A stretch of DNA of 64,000 nucleotides, taken from Zoogloea sp. Its GTDB lineage: Bacteria > Pseudomonadota > Gammaproteobacteria > Burkholderiales > Rhodocyclaceae. Below the pieces are notes generated by a model. That model saw only the letters and a list, made by a program, of their open reading frames with translations, had not been told where the DNA came from and did not search any database. Made by a program: the position numbers and the translations under genes. The stretch covers positions 1,882,501-1,946,500 of the forward strand of contig JADJBR010000007.1 in assembly GCA_016703645.1 (NCBI GenBank). The letters run 5' to 3'. Of the stretch, positions 1-10,030 are shown piece after piece; positions within the stretch are counted from its first letter, which is position 1, and each line of letters starts with the position of its first letter.

Positions 1-1
1 G

Positions 2-1711
2 GGCCGCCTGGCCGAACGGGGCATCATCACCCACGAGGCCGATCGCGAACTGGCCGCCGCCTACGACTTCTTGCGTCGGGTGGAACATCGCCTGCAATAC
101 CTGGACGACGCCCAGACCCACAACCTGCCCACCGAACCCGCCGACCAGGCCATCATCGCCCGATCCATGGGCTTTGGCTCCTACGAGGCCCTGCTTACCG
201 AACTGGACGATCACCGCTCCGCCGTTGCCCGCCATTTCAACAGCGTCTTCGGCGACCCCAACGAAAAGGGCCACGACCTGGACACCCTGTGGGCCTGCGC
301 CGGTGACGAAGCACGCTGCGGCGAGGAGTTCCAGCGCCTGGGCTACCCCGACCCGGCCGCCGCCGCCCGCCGTCTGGCCACCCTCAAGACCGGCAACCGC
401 TACCTGCAGATGCCCCCCTCCATCAAGACCCGCTTCGACCCGCTGATTCCGCGGGTAGTCGAGGCCGCCGCCGAAACCACCGACCCCAACGCCACCTTCG
501 AGCGCCTCCTCGACATGCTCGACGCCATCAGCCGGCGCGGCTCCTACCTGGCCCTGCTGCAGCAATATCCCCAGACCCTGCACAAGGTGGCCGAGCTGGT
601 CGGCGCCTCGGCCTGGGCTGCCCAGTTCCTCAACCGTCACCCCATCCTCCTCGACGAAGCCCTCGACCCCCGCATGCTTGAGGAAGAGATCGATCTCCAG
701 GCCTTCCGGGAGCAGCTGGCAACCCAGCTCGACGAGATCGAGCCCGACATGGAACGCCAGATGGACCTGATGCGCGAGCAGCACCACGCCCAGGTCTTCC
801 GCCTGCTCACCAAGGACATTGCCGGCAAGCTCACCGTCGAACGCCACGCGGACTTTCTGTCCGCCCTGGCCGACATCATGGTGGACCTCACCGTGACCAT
901 GTGCTGGCGCAAGATCAAGACCCGCCACCGGGACGACCCGAAGTTTGCCGTGCTGGCCTACGGCAAGCTCGGCGGCAAGGAGCTGGGCTACGCCTCCGAC
1001 CTGGACATGGTCTTCGTGCACGACGACGACGCCCCTGAGGCCGCCGAGGTGTACACCCGCCTGGGGCAGCGCACCAACACCTGGCTGTCCGCCCAGACCC
1101 CCGCCGGCCACCTCTTCGAAACCGACCTGCGCCTGCGCCCCAACGGCGACTCGGGGCTGATGGTGGTGTCCCTCGAGTCCTTCCGCCAGTACCAGCTGGA
1201 GAACGCCTGGGTATGGGAACACCAGGCCCTCACCCGCGCCCGCTTCTGCGCCGGGGACAAGGCCATCGGCGCCAAGTTCGAGGCCATCCGCATCGAAGTG
1301 CTGCGCCAGAAACGCGACCTGGCCAAGCTGCGCGAGGAAGTGCTGGCCATGCGTGAGCGCATGGCCGACGGCCACCCCAACAAGACCGACCTGTTCGACC
1401 TCAAGCACGACAAGGGCGGACTGGTGGACGTGGAGTTCATGGTCCAGTACCTGGTCCTGGGCTACGCCCACGAACACCCCGGCCTGTGCGGCAACCTGGG
1501 CAACATCGCCCTGCTCCACATGGCCGGCGAACTCGGCCTGATCCCCGCCGACCAGGCCAGCGCCGTGGCCGACTCCTACCGCGAATACCGCCGCCTGCAG
1601 CACGGCCTGCGCCTCAACAACCAGGCCTCCCGGGTCGAACGGGAACAGGTCGCCGAAGCCGCGGCGGGGGTGCAGGCCCTATGGCGGACGGTGTTCGGCA
1701 CCGCCCGCTGA
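2..1711 (+). CDS. glnE: Glutamine synthetase adenylyltransferase/deadenylase, C-terminal part (5' end outside window)
   Basis: Bifunctional enzyme that adenylylates and deadenylylates glutamine synthetase in response to PII, tuning nitrogen assimilation. The reading frame is open from base 2, so only the C-terminal ~570 residues are present. The motif YGKLGGKELGYASDLD (about position 960-1010) is the nucleotidyltransferase signature of the C-terminal adenylyl-transferase domain, followed by the helical linker and the end motif near RLQHGLRLNN. This corresponds to the second half of a protein that is usually ~900-950 residues. It stops at 1711 and converges on the leftward DGR operon. Very secure family call. 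Confidence 0.95.
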   Translation, partial: GRLAERGIITHEADRELAAAYDFLRRVEHRLQYLDDAQTHNLPTEPADQAIIARSMGFGSYEALLTELDDHRSAVARHFNSVFGDPNEKGHDLDTLWACAGDEARCGEEFQRLGYPDPAAAARRLATLKTGNRYLQMPPSIKTRFDPLIPRVVEAAAETTDPNATFERLLDMLDAISRRGSYLALLQQYPQTLHKVAELVGASAWAAQFLNRHPILLDEALDPRMLEEEIDLQAFREQLATQLDEIEPDMERQMDLMREQHHAQVFRLLTKDIAGKLTVERHADFLSALADIMVDLTVTMCWRKIKTRHRDDPKFAVLAYGKLGGKELGYASDLDMVFVHDDDAPEAAEVYTRLGQRTNTWLSAQTPAGHLFETDLRLRPNGDSGLMVVSLESFRQYQLENAWVWEHQALTRARFCAGDKAIGAKFEAIRIEVLRQKRDLAKLREEVLAMRERMADGHPNKTDLFDLKHDKGGLVDVEFMVQYLVLGYAHEHPGLCGNLGNIALLHMAGELGLIPADQASAVADSYREYRRLQHGLRLNNQASRVEREQVAEAAAGVQALWRTVFGTAR

Positions 1712-1731
1712 GCGGCACCCGGGGTGACATG

Positions 1732-1763
1732 AAAAAGGCGCTCCGGATGTACGAACCGGAGCG
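1732..1763 (-). terminator. Rho-independent terminator of the leftward DGR operon
   Basis: An 8-bp perfect stem (CGCTCCGG at 1739-1746 pairs with CCGGAGCG at 1756-1763) is followed, on the minus strand, by CC and a run of five T. It lies about 93 nt beyond the stop of the last gene of the operon. On the plus strand no T run follows, so it serves the minus strand. Confidence 0.75.
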
Positions 1764-1855
1764 GGAGAGATCGTGGGGACAATTTGAGTCGCCCCCGCAA
1801 GGCGCTGCGCGGCAGGACAATCAGGCGCGCCGGCCCTATCCGACTTCAGACTCCG

Positions 1856-2740
1856 TCATCCACCGGCGTCGCTGCCCCCGGCCTGGCCAGCGCGCTCCGC
1901 TTGCGCCTGCCCGTCCGCGTGCCGCGACGCCTCCCCTGCTGGCCTTTGACCTGGGGCAAGGCGGAAGCCAATGAAGCGGTAGGCCCCAACGGGCGGGTCG
2001 TCGTAGCGGAAGGCAGAACGGCAGCTCCGCGCGCCGCCGTCCCACGACCCGCCGCGCAGCACGCGCCAGCTGCCGTCCGGAGGGCCGGCCGGGTCGATCT
2101 GCGAGCCGTCGGGATAGGGACCATACCAATCGGCACACCACTCCCAGACGTTGCCGTGCATCTCGTACAGGCCCCAGGGGTTGGGAGGAAGCGAGCCCAC
2201 GGCGACGGTCTTCTCCCGGTACAAGCCCTTCTCCGCACCCGCGTAGGGATAATTGCCGTCGTAGTTCACCTGCTCGGGCGTGATGTTCCTGCCGAACGAA
2301 AAGGGCGCCGTCGTACCCGCCCGGCAGGCATACTCCCACTGGGCCTCGCTGGGCAGGCCCGCATCCAGCCCCGGCACCAGCGCGTTCAGACGATCCAGAA
2401 AGGTCTGCACGGCCTCCCAGCTCACCTGCTCTACAGGCTGGGCAGGGTCATCCTGAAAGAAGCTGGGATTCTCCCCCATCACTGCCTGCCACAGGGCCTG
2501 AGTGCAGGCCGTATCCGCCAGCCAGTAGCCGCGGCTGAGGGTTACTTCGTGCGGGGCTTCGCGGTCAAAGCGATTCGCTTCCTCTGGCGGTGACCCCATC
2601 AGAAAAGTGCCGGGCTGAATCCAGCGAAAGCGCTGCCTGACGCCTCTGAAACTCAAAGTCGCAGACAGCCCCCACTCGGCATCATCAGCCCATTCACACG
2701 CCCAGGGTGGGGGAAAGGGATAGGGGAGGATCAGGCTCAT
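1856..2740 (-). CDS. Stand-alone FGE-fold (C-type-lectin-like) protein, second DGR variable protein
   Basis: A 294-residue protein that is essentially one FGE-sulfatase domain: WIQPGTFLMGSPP near residue 42, ENPSFF, a C-terminal VLRGGSW and GFRLAP. Residues ~224-263 are variable repeat VR2. In true FGE oxidases two cysteines follow the GGS motif; here the second is kept (Cys in the RSCRSAF stretch), but the first position is one of the diversified residues (Gly), so copper-dependent oxidase activity is unlikely and a ligand-binding role is inferred. From about residue 63 to the end it is nearly identical in DNA to the C-terminus of the 984-residue protein, but it lacks that protein's vWA-like N-terminus. 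GAGGG about 10 nt upstream supports the start. Last gene of the operon, downstream of TR. Confidence 0.85.
   Translation of the reverse strand: MSLILPYPFPPPWACEWADDAEWGLSATLSFRGVRQRFRWIQPGTFLMGSPPEEANRFDREAPHEVTLSRGYWLADTACTQALWQAVMGENPSFFQDDPAQPVEQVSWEAVQTFLDRLNALVPGLDAGLPSEAQWEYACRAGTTAPFSFGRNITPEQVNYDGNYPYAGAEKGLYREKTVAVGSLPPNPWGLYEMHGNVWEWCADWYGPYPDGSQIDPAGPPDGSWRVLRGGSWDGGARSCRSAFRYDDPPVGAYRFIGFRLAPGQRPAGEASRHADGQAQAERAGQAGGSDAGG
1861..2550 (-). repeat. ~690-bp direct duplication (copy 2) covering the FGE-coding region
   Basis: This stretch is nearly identical to 4649-5335 (offset 2788, changing to 2785 after one extra codon in this copy near 2072). Differences concentrate in the variable repeat 1951-2071; flanking sequence shows only scattered substitutions. 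It implies recent duplication or ongoing gene conversion between the two target genes. Confidence 0.85.
1951..2071 (-). repeat. DGR variable repeat VR2
   Basis: Aligned base by base with TR 2907-3027 (121 bp, no gaps): 18 differences, every one at a position where TR has adenine on the coding (minus) strand, out of 27 such adenines; none of the other 94 positions differs. Adenines changed to all three other bases. The mutated codons are mainly the AAC (Asn) codons of TR, which become Asp, Gly, Ser, Tyr, Arg and Phe here. The 3' boundary is the shared run ending at 1951, after which TR and VR differ at a non-adenine base. Confidence 0.95.
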
Positions 2741-2906
2741 CCGGGACTGCCCTCATGAAAACGCGGGCGCCAGCCCGGCGGGCTTTCGGTCATGCTCCTG
2801 CATGCCCTACTCACGCACCGGGTGGCCTTGGGTTTTTGCCGCAGCCCCAGCAGGCACCACGGACAGGATGAAAGTCTGGTCAAAGGCGGACTCTCCGGCT
2901 TTTGAG

Positions 2907-3030
2907 CTGGGGCAAGGCGGAAGCCAATGTTGTGGTTGGCCTCATCGGGCGGGTTGTTGTTGCGGTAGGCAGAACGGCAGTTCTGCGCGTTGTTGTTCCA
3001 CGACCCGCCGCGCAGCACGCGCCTGCTGTC
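2907..3030 (-). repeat. DGR template repeat (TR)
   Basis: A 124-bp segment on the minus strand beginning 8 nt after the RT stop codon. It reads like the FGE C-terminus but contains three-Asn clusters encoded by AAC (twice) plus further AAC codons, the classical adenine-rich template design in which mutated AAC codons cannot become stops. It matches VR1 (4739-4862) with 15 and VR2 (1951-2071) with 18 substitutions, all at TR adenines. Beyond 2907 the first TR/VR difference is a C versus G at 2906, as expected for the IMH*/IMH pair that marks initiation of mutagenic homology. It is presumably transcribed as the template RNA, not translated. Confidence 0.95.
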
Positions 3031-3038
3031 TTTGACGA

Positions 3039-4058
3039 TCACCCTTCGCCATGGTCGTACAGGCAGGGGTGGATACGCAAGTCGTGCTGCCGCCACACTC
3101 GTGCATCGGCCAGCAGGGTGGGTGCCAGCAATGCATCGTAGGCCCTTTGCAGGCTGGGCGAGTCGATCTCACCACGCTCCCAGGCGGCCTCCCAATGCGT
3201 GCGCAGGACCCGGTAACGGCGTTGCTTGCGACGGGTCAGGCGGATCGTGCCCGGCTTGATGCGGTAGCCACAAAAACGCAGGCCATGGCTACTGCGGTTG
3301 ATCTCCGGTGCCGGCTTGAGGCACAGCCCCCTCTCTGCTGCCAGATAGGCAGACAGCTCTGCCAACACCTCCCTTACATCCTCCCGCCGTGCGCACCACC
3401 AAAGCATGTCGTCCATGTAGCGCAGGTGGGCACACACGGCCGGATGGGTGCGCAGCAGGCGATCAGCACCATCGAGGTAGTGATTGGCAAAGTGCTGGGA
3501 GGTGAGCGCCCCGATAGGCAGGCCATGGCCCGGCACCGCCTCGTAGCCATCAATGATGCGCCCCAATAGCGCCAGGAAATCCCCACCCTTGAAGCACCGC
3601 GCCAGGAGCCCTTTGAGCGTGACATGGTTGATGGCGGGAAAGTAGCCAGCCACGTCCACCTGACCAAACCACGCATGACGACGCAGGTGCTGCTGAGCCC
3701 GCAGGACTGCAGCATGACTGCCCATGCCGGGGCGGCAGGCATAGCTGCTATCGACCAGACTCCGTTCAAACACAGGCCCGACGAGGTTGAGAATAGCGTG
3801 GTGCAGCACCCTGTCTTCGAAGCAGGCAGCGTGAATGCGGCGCAACTTTGGATCGTGGATCAGGAATTCGCGATAACGCCCCACCGGCACGGCACCGTCC
3901 AGAATGCCGGCAGCCAGGCGCGCCAGTGCGCCATCCAGATCCGCCAGAAAGGCCTGGACCTGTGGGCGGCTGCGCTTGCCCCGGGCAGCTTTCCAGGTGG
4001 CCAGCAGCAGGTTGTCCCAACTTGCCAGCTCACCAAGGCTCACCGCCAGGCGCTTCAT
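3039..4058 (-). CDS. Diversity-generating retroelement reverse transcriptase
   Basis: A 339-residue reverse transcriptase, the usual size for DGR RTs, which make mutagenised cDNA from TR. Catalytic aspartates are visible: D135 in VDVAGYF (motif A) and YMDD at 214-217 (motif C). Motif 4 reads PIGALTSQ (181-188); the SQ pair is the DGR hallmark, where group II intron and retroviral RTs have QG. FCGYRI (262-267) and a basic stretch RRKQRRYR (276-283) form the thumb side. There is no maturase or endonuclease domain. The start codon overlaps the stop of the HRDC gene (ATGA, 4055-4058), so the two are translationally coupled, and TR follows 8 nt after the stop. Confidence 0.95.
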   Translation of the reverse strand: MKRLAVSLGELASWDNLLLATWKAARGKRSRPQVQAFLADLDGALARLAAGILDGAVPVGRYREFLIHDPKLRRIHAACFEDRVLHHAILNLVGPVFERSLVDSSYACRPGMGSHAAVLRAQQHLRRHAWFGQVDVAGYFPAINHVTLKGLLARCFKGGDFLALLGRIIDGYEAVPGHGLPIGALTSQHFANHYLDGADRLLRTHPAVCAHLRYMDDMLWWCARREDVREVLAELSAYLAAERGLCLKPAPEINRSSHGLRFCGYRIKPGTIRLTRRKQRRYRVLRTHWEAAWERGEIDSPSLQRAYDALLAPTLLADARVWRQHDLRIHPCLYDHGEG

Positions 4059-4573
4059 GGGGTGGGCTCGTGCGTCGCAGGTGCGGGGGCCGCCTGGGGT
4101 ACCGCCCCCCCGTTGGCAGCGCTACCCAGAACCCGGCCCAACAGGGCCAGAAACAGCGCGCCATACTTGTCCACGCGGGCCTTGCCCACGCCCTCGATCT
4201 CCCCAAGGGCGCTGGCAGTGCGGAGCTTTCTCTGCACGATCTCGGCGAGTTGCTCATTGGTGAAGATGGCATAGGCCGGCACCCCTTCCCGCTCTGCCAG
4301 GGTTTTGCGCAACTGACGCAACTCGGCGAACGCCGCAAAGTCGGTATCGCTCAAGACCTCCCGGTAGTCCACCCTGTCCCGCTTGCCTTGAGATTGCAGG
4401 CCAGGCGCTACCCCCTCGGCCCAGGCCAGGCACACCGCCCAGAAACTGTCTGCCCCCTGGGCCACAAACTGGCGGTCGGAGGACACGATGCGGTGTTGTG
4501 CGCAGAAAACATTGAGGGCCTCCTGCGCGGCTTCGGGCGTGTGGACGGGGATGGTGAAGAATTGGAATCGCAT
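4055..4573 (-). CDS. HRDC-domain DGR accessory protein
   Basis: A 172-residue protein. Residues ~1-75 form an unassigned alpha/beta region (starts MRFQFFTIPVHT); residues ~85-150 match an HRDC helical nucleic-acid-binding domain (LRQLRKTLAEREGVPAYAIF, then GEIEGVGKARVDKYG). HRDC accessory genes are known to replace Avd in a subset of DGRs; the protein probably binds the template RNA or cDNA with the RT. It overlaps the RT gene by 4 bases and starts 10 nt after the stop of the large target gene. The C-terminus is Ala/Pro-rich. The start at 4573 was chosen because translation upstream of it is VR-gene sequence in another frame. Confidence 0.85.
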   Translation of the reverse strand: MRFQFFTIPVHTPEAAQEALNVFCAQHRIVSSDRQFVAQGADSFWAVCLAWAEGVAPGLQSQGKRDRVDYREVLSDTDFAAFAELRQLRKTLAEREGVPAYAIFTNEQLAEIVQRKLRTASALGEIEGVGKARVDKYGALFLALLGRVLGSAANGGAVPQAAPAPATHEPTP

Positions 4574-4583
4574 GGTCTGCGCC

Positions 4584-7527
4584 TTACCTGGATTTACCCG
4601 GTTTCTTGAAAAAGCCAAGAACACGATTGATGAGACCACCCTTCTGAACACCGGCGTCGCCGCCCCCGGCCTGGCCGGCACGCTCCGCTTGCGCCTGCCC
4701 GTCCGCGTGCCGCGACGCCTCCCCTGCTGGCCTTTGACCTGGGGCAAGGCGGAAGCCAATGTTGAGGCTGGCCCCATCGGGCGGGTTGAAGCTGCGGGAG
4801 GCAGAACGGCAGACCTGCGCGGAGTTGAACCACGACCCGCCGCGCAGCACGCGCCCGCCGTCCGGAGGGCCGGCCGGGTCGATCTGCGGGCCGTCGGGAT
4901 AGGGACCATACCAATCGGCACACCACTCCCAGACGTTGCCGTGCATCTCGTACAGGCCCCAGGGGTTGGGAGGAAGCGAGCCCACGGCGACGGTCCTCTC
5001 CCGGTACAAGCCCTTCTCCGCACCGGCGTAGGGATAATTGCCGTTGTAGTTCACCTGCTCGGGTGTGATGTTCCTGCCGAACGAAAAGGGCGCCGTCGTG
5101 CCCGCCCGGCAGGCATACTCCCACTGGGCCTCGCTGGGCAGGCCCGCATCCAGCCCCGGCACCAACGCATTCAGACGATCCAGAAAGGTGTGCACGGCCT
5201 CCCAGCTCACCTGCTCCACAGGCTGGGCAGGGTCATCTTGAAAGAAGCTGGGATTCTCCCCCATCACCGCCTGCCACAGGGCCTGGGTGCAGGCCGTATC
5301 CGCCAGCCAGTAGCCGCGGCTAAGGGTTACTTCATGCAAGGTTTCGTCGTCGGATCGGCTTGGCTCGTCTGGCGGTGACCCCATCGGGAAGGTGCCGGGC
5401 GCAATCCATCGGCAGCGCTGGGACACCCCTTTCACCGAGAACTCCGCGTAAAGGCCGAACTCATCCACCCCCACACCCTCACGCCCCTGCCAGCCCCAGT
5501 TTGCGCCATCCCCCTGCGGCCCCCAGGGGAGCCTCACCCGGCGGCCCAGCCACTCCACCTCGCACCATAGACCGAACTCGTCACGCCCTATCGTCTTGGC
5601 CCAGGAGGGCCGAACAAGACTCTCGATGAGGATCTTGCCCTGCTCGGTAAGGAGACGCAGACGGCCCAGGGTCTGGTCGAGAGAGGCCAGGCGCTGGGCG
5701 CCCTGCCTGACGGGTACAAGCACGCGCTGGACGTCACCCCCGACGGAAGTGGTTTCAAGCTCGATCACGGGTGCAGCAAACCACCACTGCATTAGCAGAC
5801 TGTTGCTTGACAGAATTTCGTTTGGAGCAGATTCGAAATGAGCCCCGTCCAGCCACAAATCCGCCCCACGCTGTACAAGGCTGCGCAAACGCGGATCGGC
5901 CGCAGGGGGCGTCAGGGCACGCAGGATCTCCCGGGTGTCCAGTCCATCGGCGGTGACCGGCACGTCGGTGCCCGCTTCCAGGGCGTCCCGCCAGGCCTGG
6001 GCGTAGAGCACGTCCAGATAGCGCTGGTTCTCGCGCAGACCGGGGTGGGCGCGGATCAGGCTGCGGCGGGCATAGGCCACCTTGCCCTCCTCAAGGTGAT
6101 GAGACGCCTGGTAGAAGGCCGCCGCGGTGCCCAGCATGAAGCGTGCAGCGGCCTGGATCTCGGCAGCGAACTCCGCCTGGGCGGCGGGGGCAGCGAGGCT
6201 GGCCCAGGTCAGGGTTTCTTCATGGAGCACGGCCGGGTGGCAGGGACCATGATGCTGGCGCAAGAGCTGCATCAGAGCCACCTGAAGCGCCGGCGGGTGA
6301 GAACCAAAACGCGCCCGGTGGTCTGCCTGGGACGCGGCGTGGAGGGTGCAACCCAGAGTGGAGGCGGCCACATCGGGATGCAGCCAGAAGTCAGCCTCCA
6401 GCCCCGCCTGGAGGCCGCCAGTGTCGAGCAGGCGCAGGGCCGCGCGGAGGAGTTCGGGCTCGATGCGGATGGCCGGCGAGAGCAAGGCGAGCAGATCATC
6501 CACCGGACGGGGGCAGACCGCACCATCGGCTTGCGGGATGTTCAAGGCCTGGACGCGGCGCGGACGCAGGGCGGTGTCGGGGCTCCAGCACACCACGTCG
6601 AACACGGTCAGCACATCCTCGTCCAGATGCTCGGTGCCAATAGGTGCCAGCACCAGGGGCCGCACACCACGGCCGCGGAGCTGCCGGCCGAAGTGCAGCC
6701 AGCGTTGGCGAGTGGCCGAGTCCGGCCCCTCCAGAAGGCCCAGATCACCAAGGATCAACAGGGGCGTGCCGGTAGCCAGGGCGGGCCAGTCCCGCGCCGG
6801 AGCGTCGGGCTCGCGCCAGGGTTGGCAAGGACCGCCGGGCTGGTCCAGCATCTTGAGCAGGCGCAGGCCCAGCGCCCCACGCAGGGGCAGAAGCTGGGCG
6901 CAGAGGGCGTTGAAGTCCTCCCAGAAAGGCAGCAGGCGCTCGGCAAAGTCGATGAGCACCACCGCCTCGGGTGCCCAGCGGCGGCGCTTCAAGTGGGGCA
7001 GGTGGTGCAGCACCTCGCCCCGGGCAAGCTGGCGGGCCAGACGCGGCACATCCAGCCCGGCGCGGCTGTCACCCCCCAAAGCCAACTTGAGAAAAGGCCA
7101 CAGGCGGGGCCAGGGGACCAGAGGCAAGCGCGGCACATGGGTACCGGGCGTGAGGGGGCGCAAGTCCTCCTCCGTGATGGGGGCCACCCCGCGGAGGCAT
7201 TCGGGGCCGTGGTAGTCGTCCGGGGTGTGGGTGGCGGCGCGGCTGGGTTCGTGGTGGTGGACGGCGAAGAAGCGGGCACCGCTTGCGAAAACGTTGATGC
7301 GAAGTTGAAGCGATGGCGTATATCTTTCAACCTCCGTGCCATTCGACCCCAGACTTGGGGCAGCATCGTCCATCACGCCCTTGTCACCGGCGAGTTCCTT
7401 GAAGCCCAGCAGCCCCGCCACCCGCCCCAGGCTGTCCACCGGTTCGCCGCTGCGCGCCAGCCAGCGCAGCAGATCGGCCCGACTGGTCGCCTGCAAAGGC
7501 GAAGGCTTGACGGGAGTGGGCTGGAGC

Positions 7528-7538
<11 letters not shown>
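4584..7538 (-). CDS. Large DGR target: vWA-like region plus C-terminal FGE fold (VMAP-like)
   Basis: A 984-residue protein. Residues ~1-180 show no recognisable domain; ~190-330 look like a degenerate vWA/Rossmann domain (AVVLIDFAERLLPFWEDF, then TPLLILGDLG and RPLVLAPIG) in which the DxSxS metal site is not conserved; ~330-700 is mostly helical and unassigned; ~705-940 is an FGE/C-type-lectin fold (WIAPGTFPMGSPP to GFRLAP) with VR1 at ~893-934; the last ~20 residues are basic. The first of the two FGE cysteines is missing, as in the shorter paralogue, so a binding rather than oxidase role is inferred. It overlaps the MoxR ATPase gene by 11 nt. The MoxR-vWA-associated architecture resembles the variable component of NTPase-centred bacterial conflict systems. 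The domain call for the middle is weak; the C-terminal call is firm. Confidence 0.85.
4649..5335 (-). repeat. ~690-bp direct duplication (copy 1) covering the FGE-coding region
   Basis: Partner of 1861-2550; near-identical except inside the variable repeat and one codon at its 5' border. The homology ends near residue 735 of the large protein, so only the FGE module is shared with the small protein. Confidence 0.85.
4739..4862 (-). repeat. DGR variable repeat VR1
   Basis: Ungapped alignment with TR 2907-3030 (offset 1832) gives 15 differences, all at the 28 TR adenines of the coding strand and none at the other 96 positions. It encodes the surface segment between VLRGGSW and IGFRLAP; Asn triplets of TR read F-N-S and S-F-N here. 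Confidence 0.95.
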
Positions 7539-8500
<962 letters not shown>

Positions 8501-8508
<8 letters not shown>

Positions 8509-9985
8509 GTTTGCTGACCATCTCCATGAACAATTCGATAGCGCCCACCAGTTCGCTTTCGCTGACCAGCAGGGGCGACTGCCCGGGAGCGCCGGAGATC
8601 AAGCCGAAATGAACGACTGGCACATCGGGCAAAAGCGCGCTGAACTCGGAACACACGACTGGCGACATGAAGGGATGGCCCTGCAACTTCGCGGTGGATC
8701 GGTCTACCGTGAGATAACGCTGCTGACGCTTGAGGCGGTAGTTGAGCTTGCTGATATCCGTGGCATCCAGATCCCGATGGGGATCATCGGGCCGATCCAG
8801 ACGCCAGAGCCCCTTGACCACATCCTGGGCGGCATTCACTTCGTCCCATCCATTTTCTGGCAGAACGCTTAGTCCCAGATCACCCGCACCAGCGACGGCA
8901 GAGCCGTGCCGCCGGAACTCAGGCTTCAGCTTTTCGTCCCGGCACTTGATGTAGAGCTCTACTGTGGTGATGTAACGCAGGTCTATCGGCGCCTCAGCGC
9001 TAGAGCCTGCCGCAACCTGCTGCGCCCTCCCACGATCCACCCCGCTCAAAGCCATCAGCGCCATGACCCGCGTGGCCAGCGCGGCCAGCGCCGACGCATC
9101 ATTCGCGGTCGATCTGTCGAGCAGGCCTTCTGCGATTTCGGTCAGTCGCTCAATACGCTCCACTGCACCGCGCTCCTCCCACCATTTTCCCAAGGCCACG
9201 CCGAAAGGAATCTTGTCTGTCCGACCGTCCTGCAATAGGGCGGCCCCCAAGCCAAGAGGTAGGGTGCGTTCCAACTCAAGCTGGATCTCCGCACGGATAC
9301 GGGCTTCAAAGCTGGCCTGGGTCTCACTCGGTGCCGTCACCGTCTTGTATTGATTGGATGAAGCTGTCGCTTGCTCGCGCTTCCCATCCTTACGTGAGAA
9401 CAACATCCCGGCCGGGTCAATACCATCCTGATGGTGGAGAACTGGCGTCTCCGCCTCGTTGAGGTTTCTGACCGCAATCTCCGCACACCCCTGTTCAAAG
9501 GCCTTTTGAACAGGGAGACGGCTGGCAAGGGCACCATAGAATCCGCAGGAAAATGCCAGTGCAGCGGGATCACCTATTTGCGTACGCATGCCGATAAGCA
9601 CTGGAATCCGGGGCAGGAGCGTTTTGGCCAGGGAGTCGGAGTAACACGCATTGAGGACTACCACCCGGATTGGTGCCGGACTGGCAGAAAGAACCTGCGA
9701 GAACGCATCAGCGAAGACCGGCGCACTGCGACTGCCATTGCTGACGAAATCAATGGCTTCGTCCTCAGCCCCGTGTCCACTGAAATGCAGGATATCGGGC
9801 CGATGCTCGTTCAGCAGCAGCTGCAAGTCCTCAGCGCGAACCGCCCCCTTGGTCACCAGCGCCACCGCCTGCCGGTCAACCCGGGAGATTTTCTCCTCGA
9901 TATCACGCGCCTCCTCGTCCAACCTGAGGCGCTGCGCATCGACCCCATTGGCCGCCAGAAACAACACTTTGATGGGGAATGTCAT
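8501..9985 (-). CDS. CHAT-domain cysteine protease
   Basis: A 494-residue protein. Residues 1-~200 form a CHAT (caspase-like) peptidase domain: the start KVLFLAANG, HFSGHG with likely catalytic His71, and VVLNACYS with likely catalytic Cys114. Residues ~220-494 are unassigned, largely helical, ending in a segment compatible with an interaction domain. CHAT proteases act as caspase-like effectors or processors in bacterial conflict systems. It is followed by the MoxR gene with overlapping stop and start (TAA at 8501, ATG at 8508) and preceded by a Trypco1-like gene 45 nt upstream. Inference: the effector or activating protease of the operon. No secretion signal. Confidence 0.88.
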
Positions 9986-10030
9986 AGCCAGGCATCCGAA
10001 ATCGATTTAAAGCTATCCATCGCCCATCCC

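Noticed and set aside
1856-2740. Genuine sulfatase-maturing FGE
   Set aside because: The first active-site Cys is missing and no sulfatase gene is near; the VR pattern shows a DGR target.
2737-3096. A 119-codon open frame over the TR on the minus strand
   Set aside because: It overlaps the RT 3' end and exists because TR copies coding sequence; TR is a template RNA, and the part after the repeat has no protein-like character.
3039-4058. RT as part of a group II intron or retron
   Set aside because: No maturase/endonuclease domain, motif 4 has SQ, and TR/VR repeats with adenine-specific differences are present.
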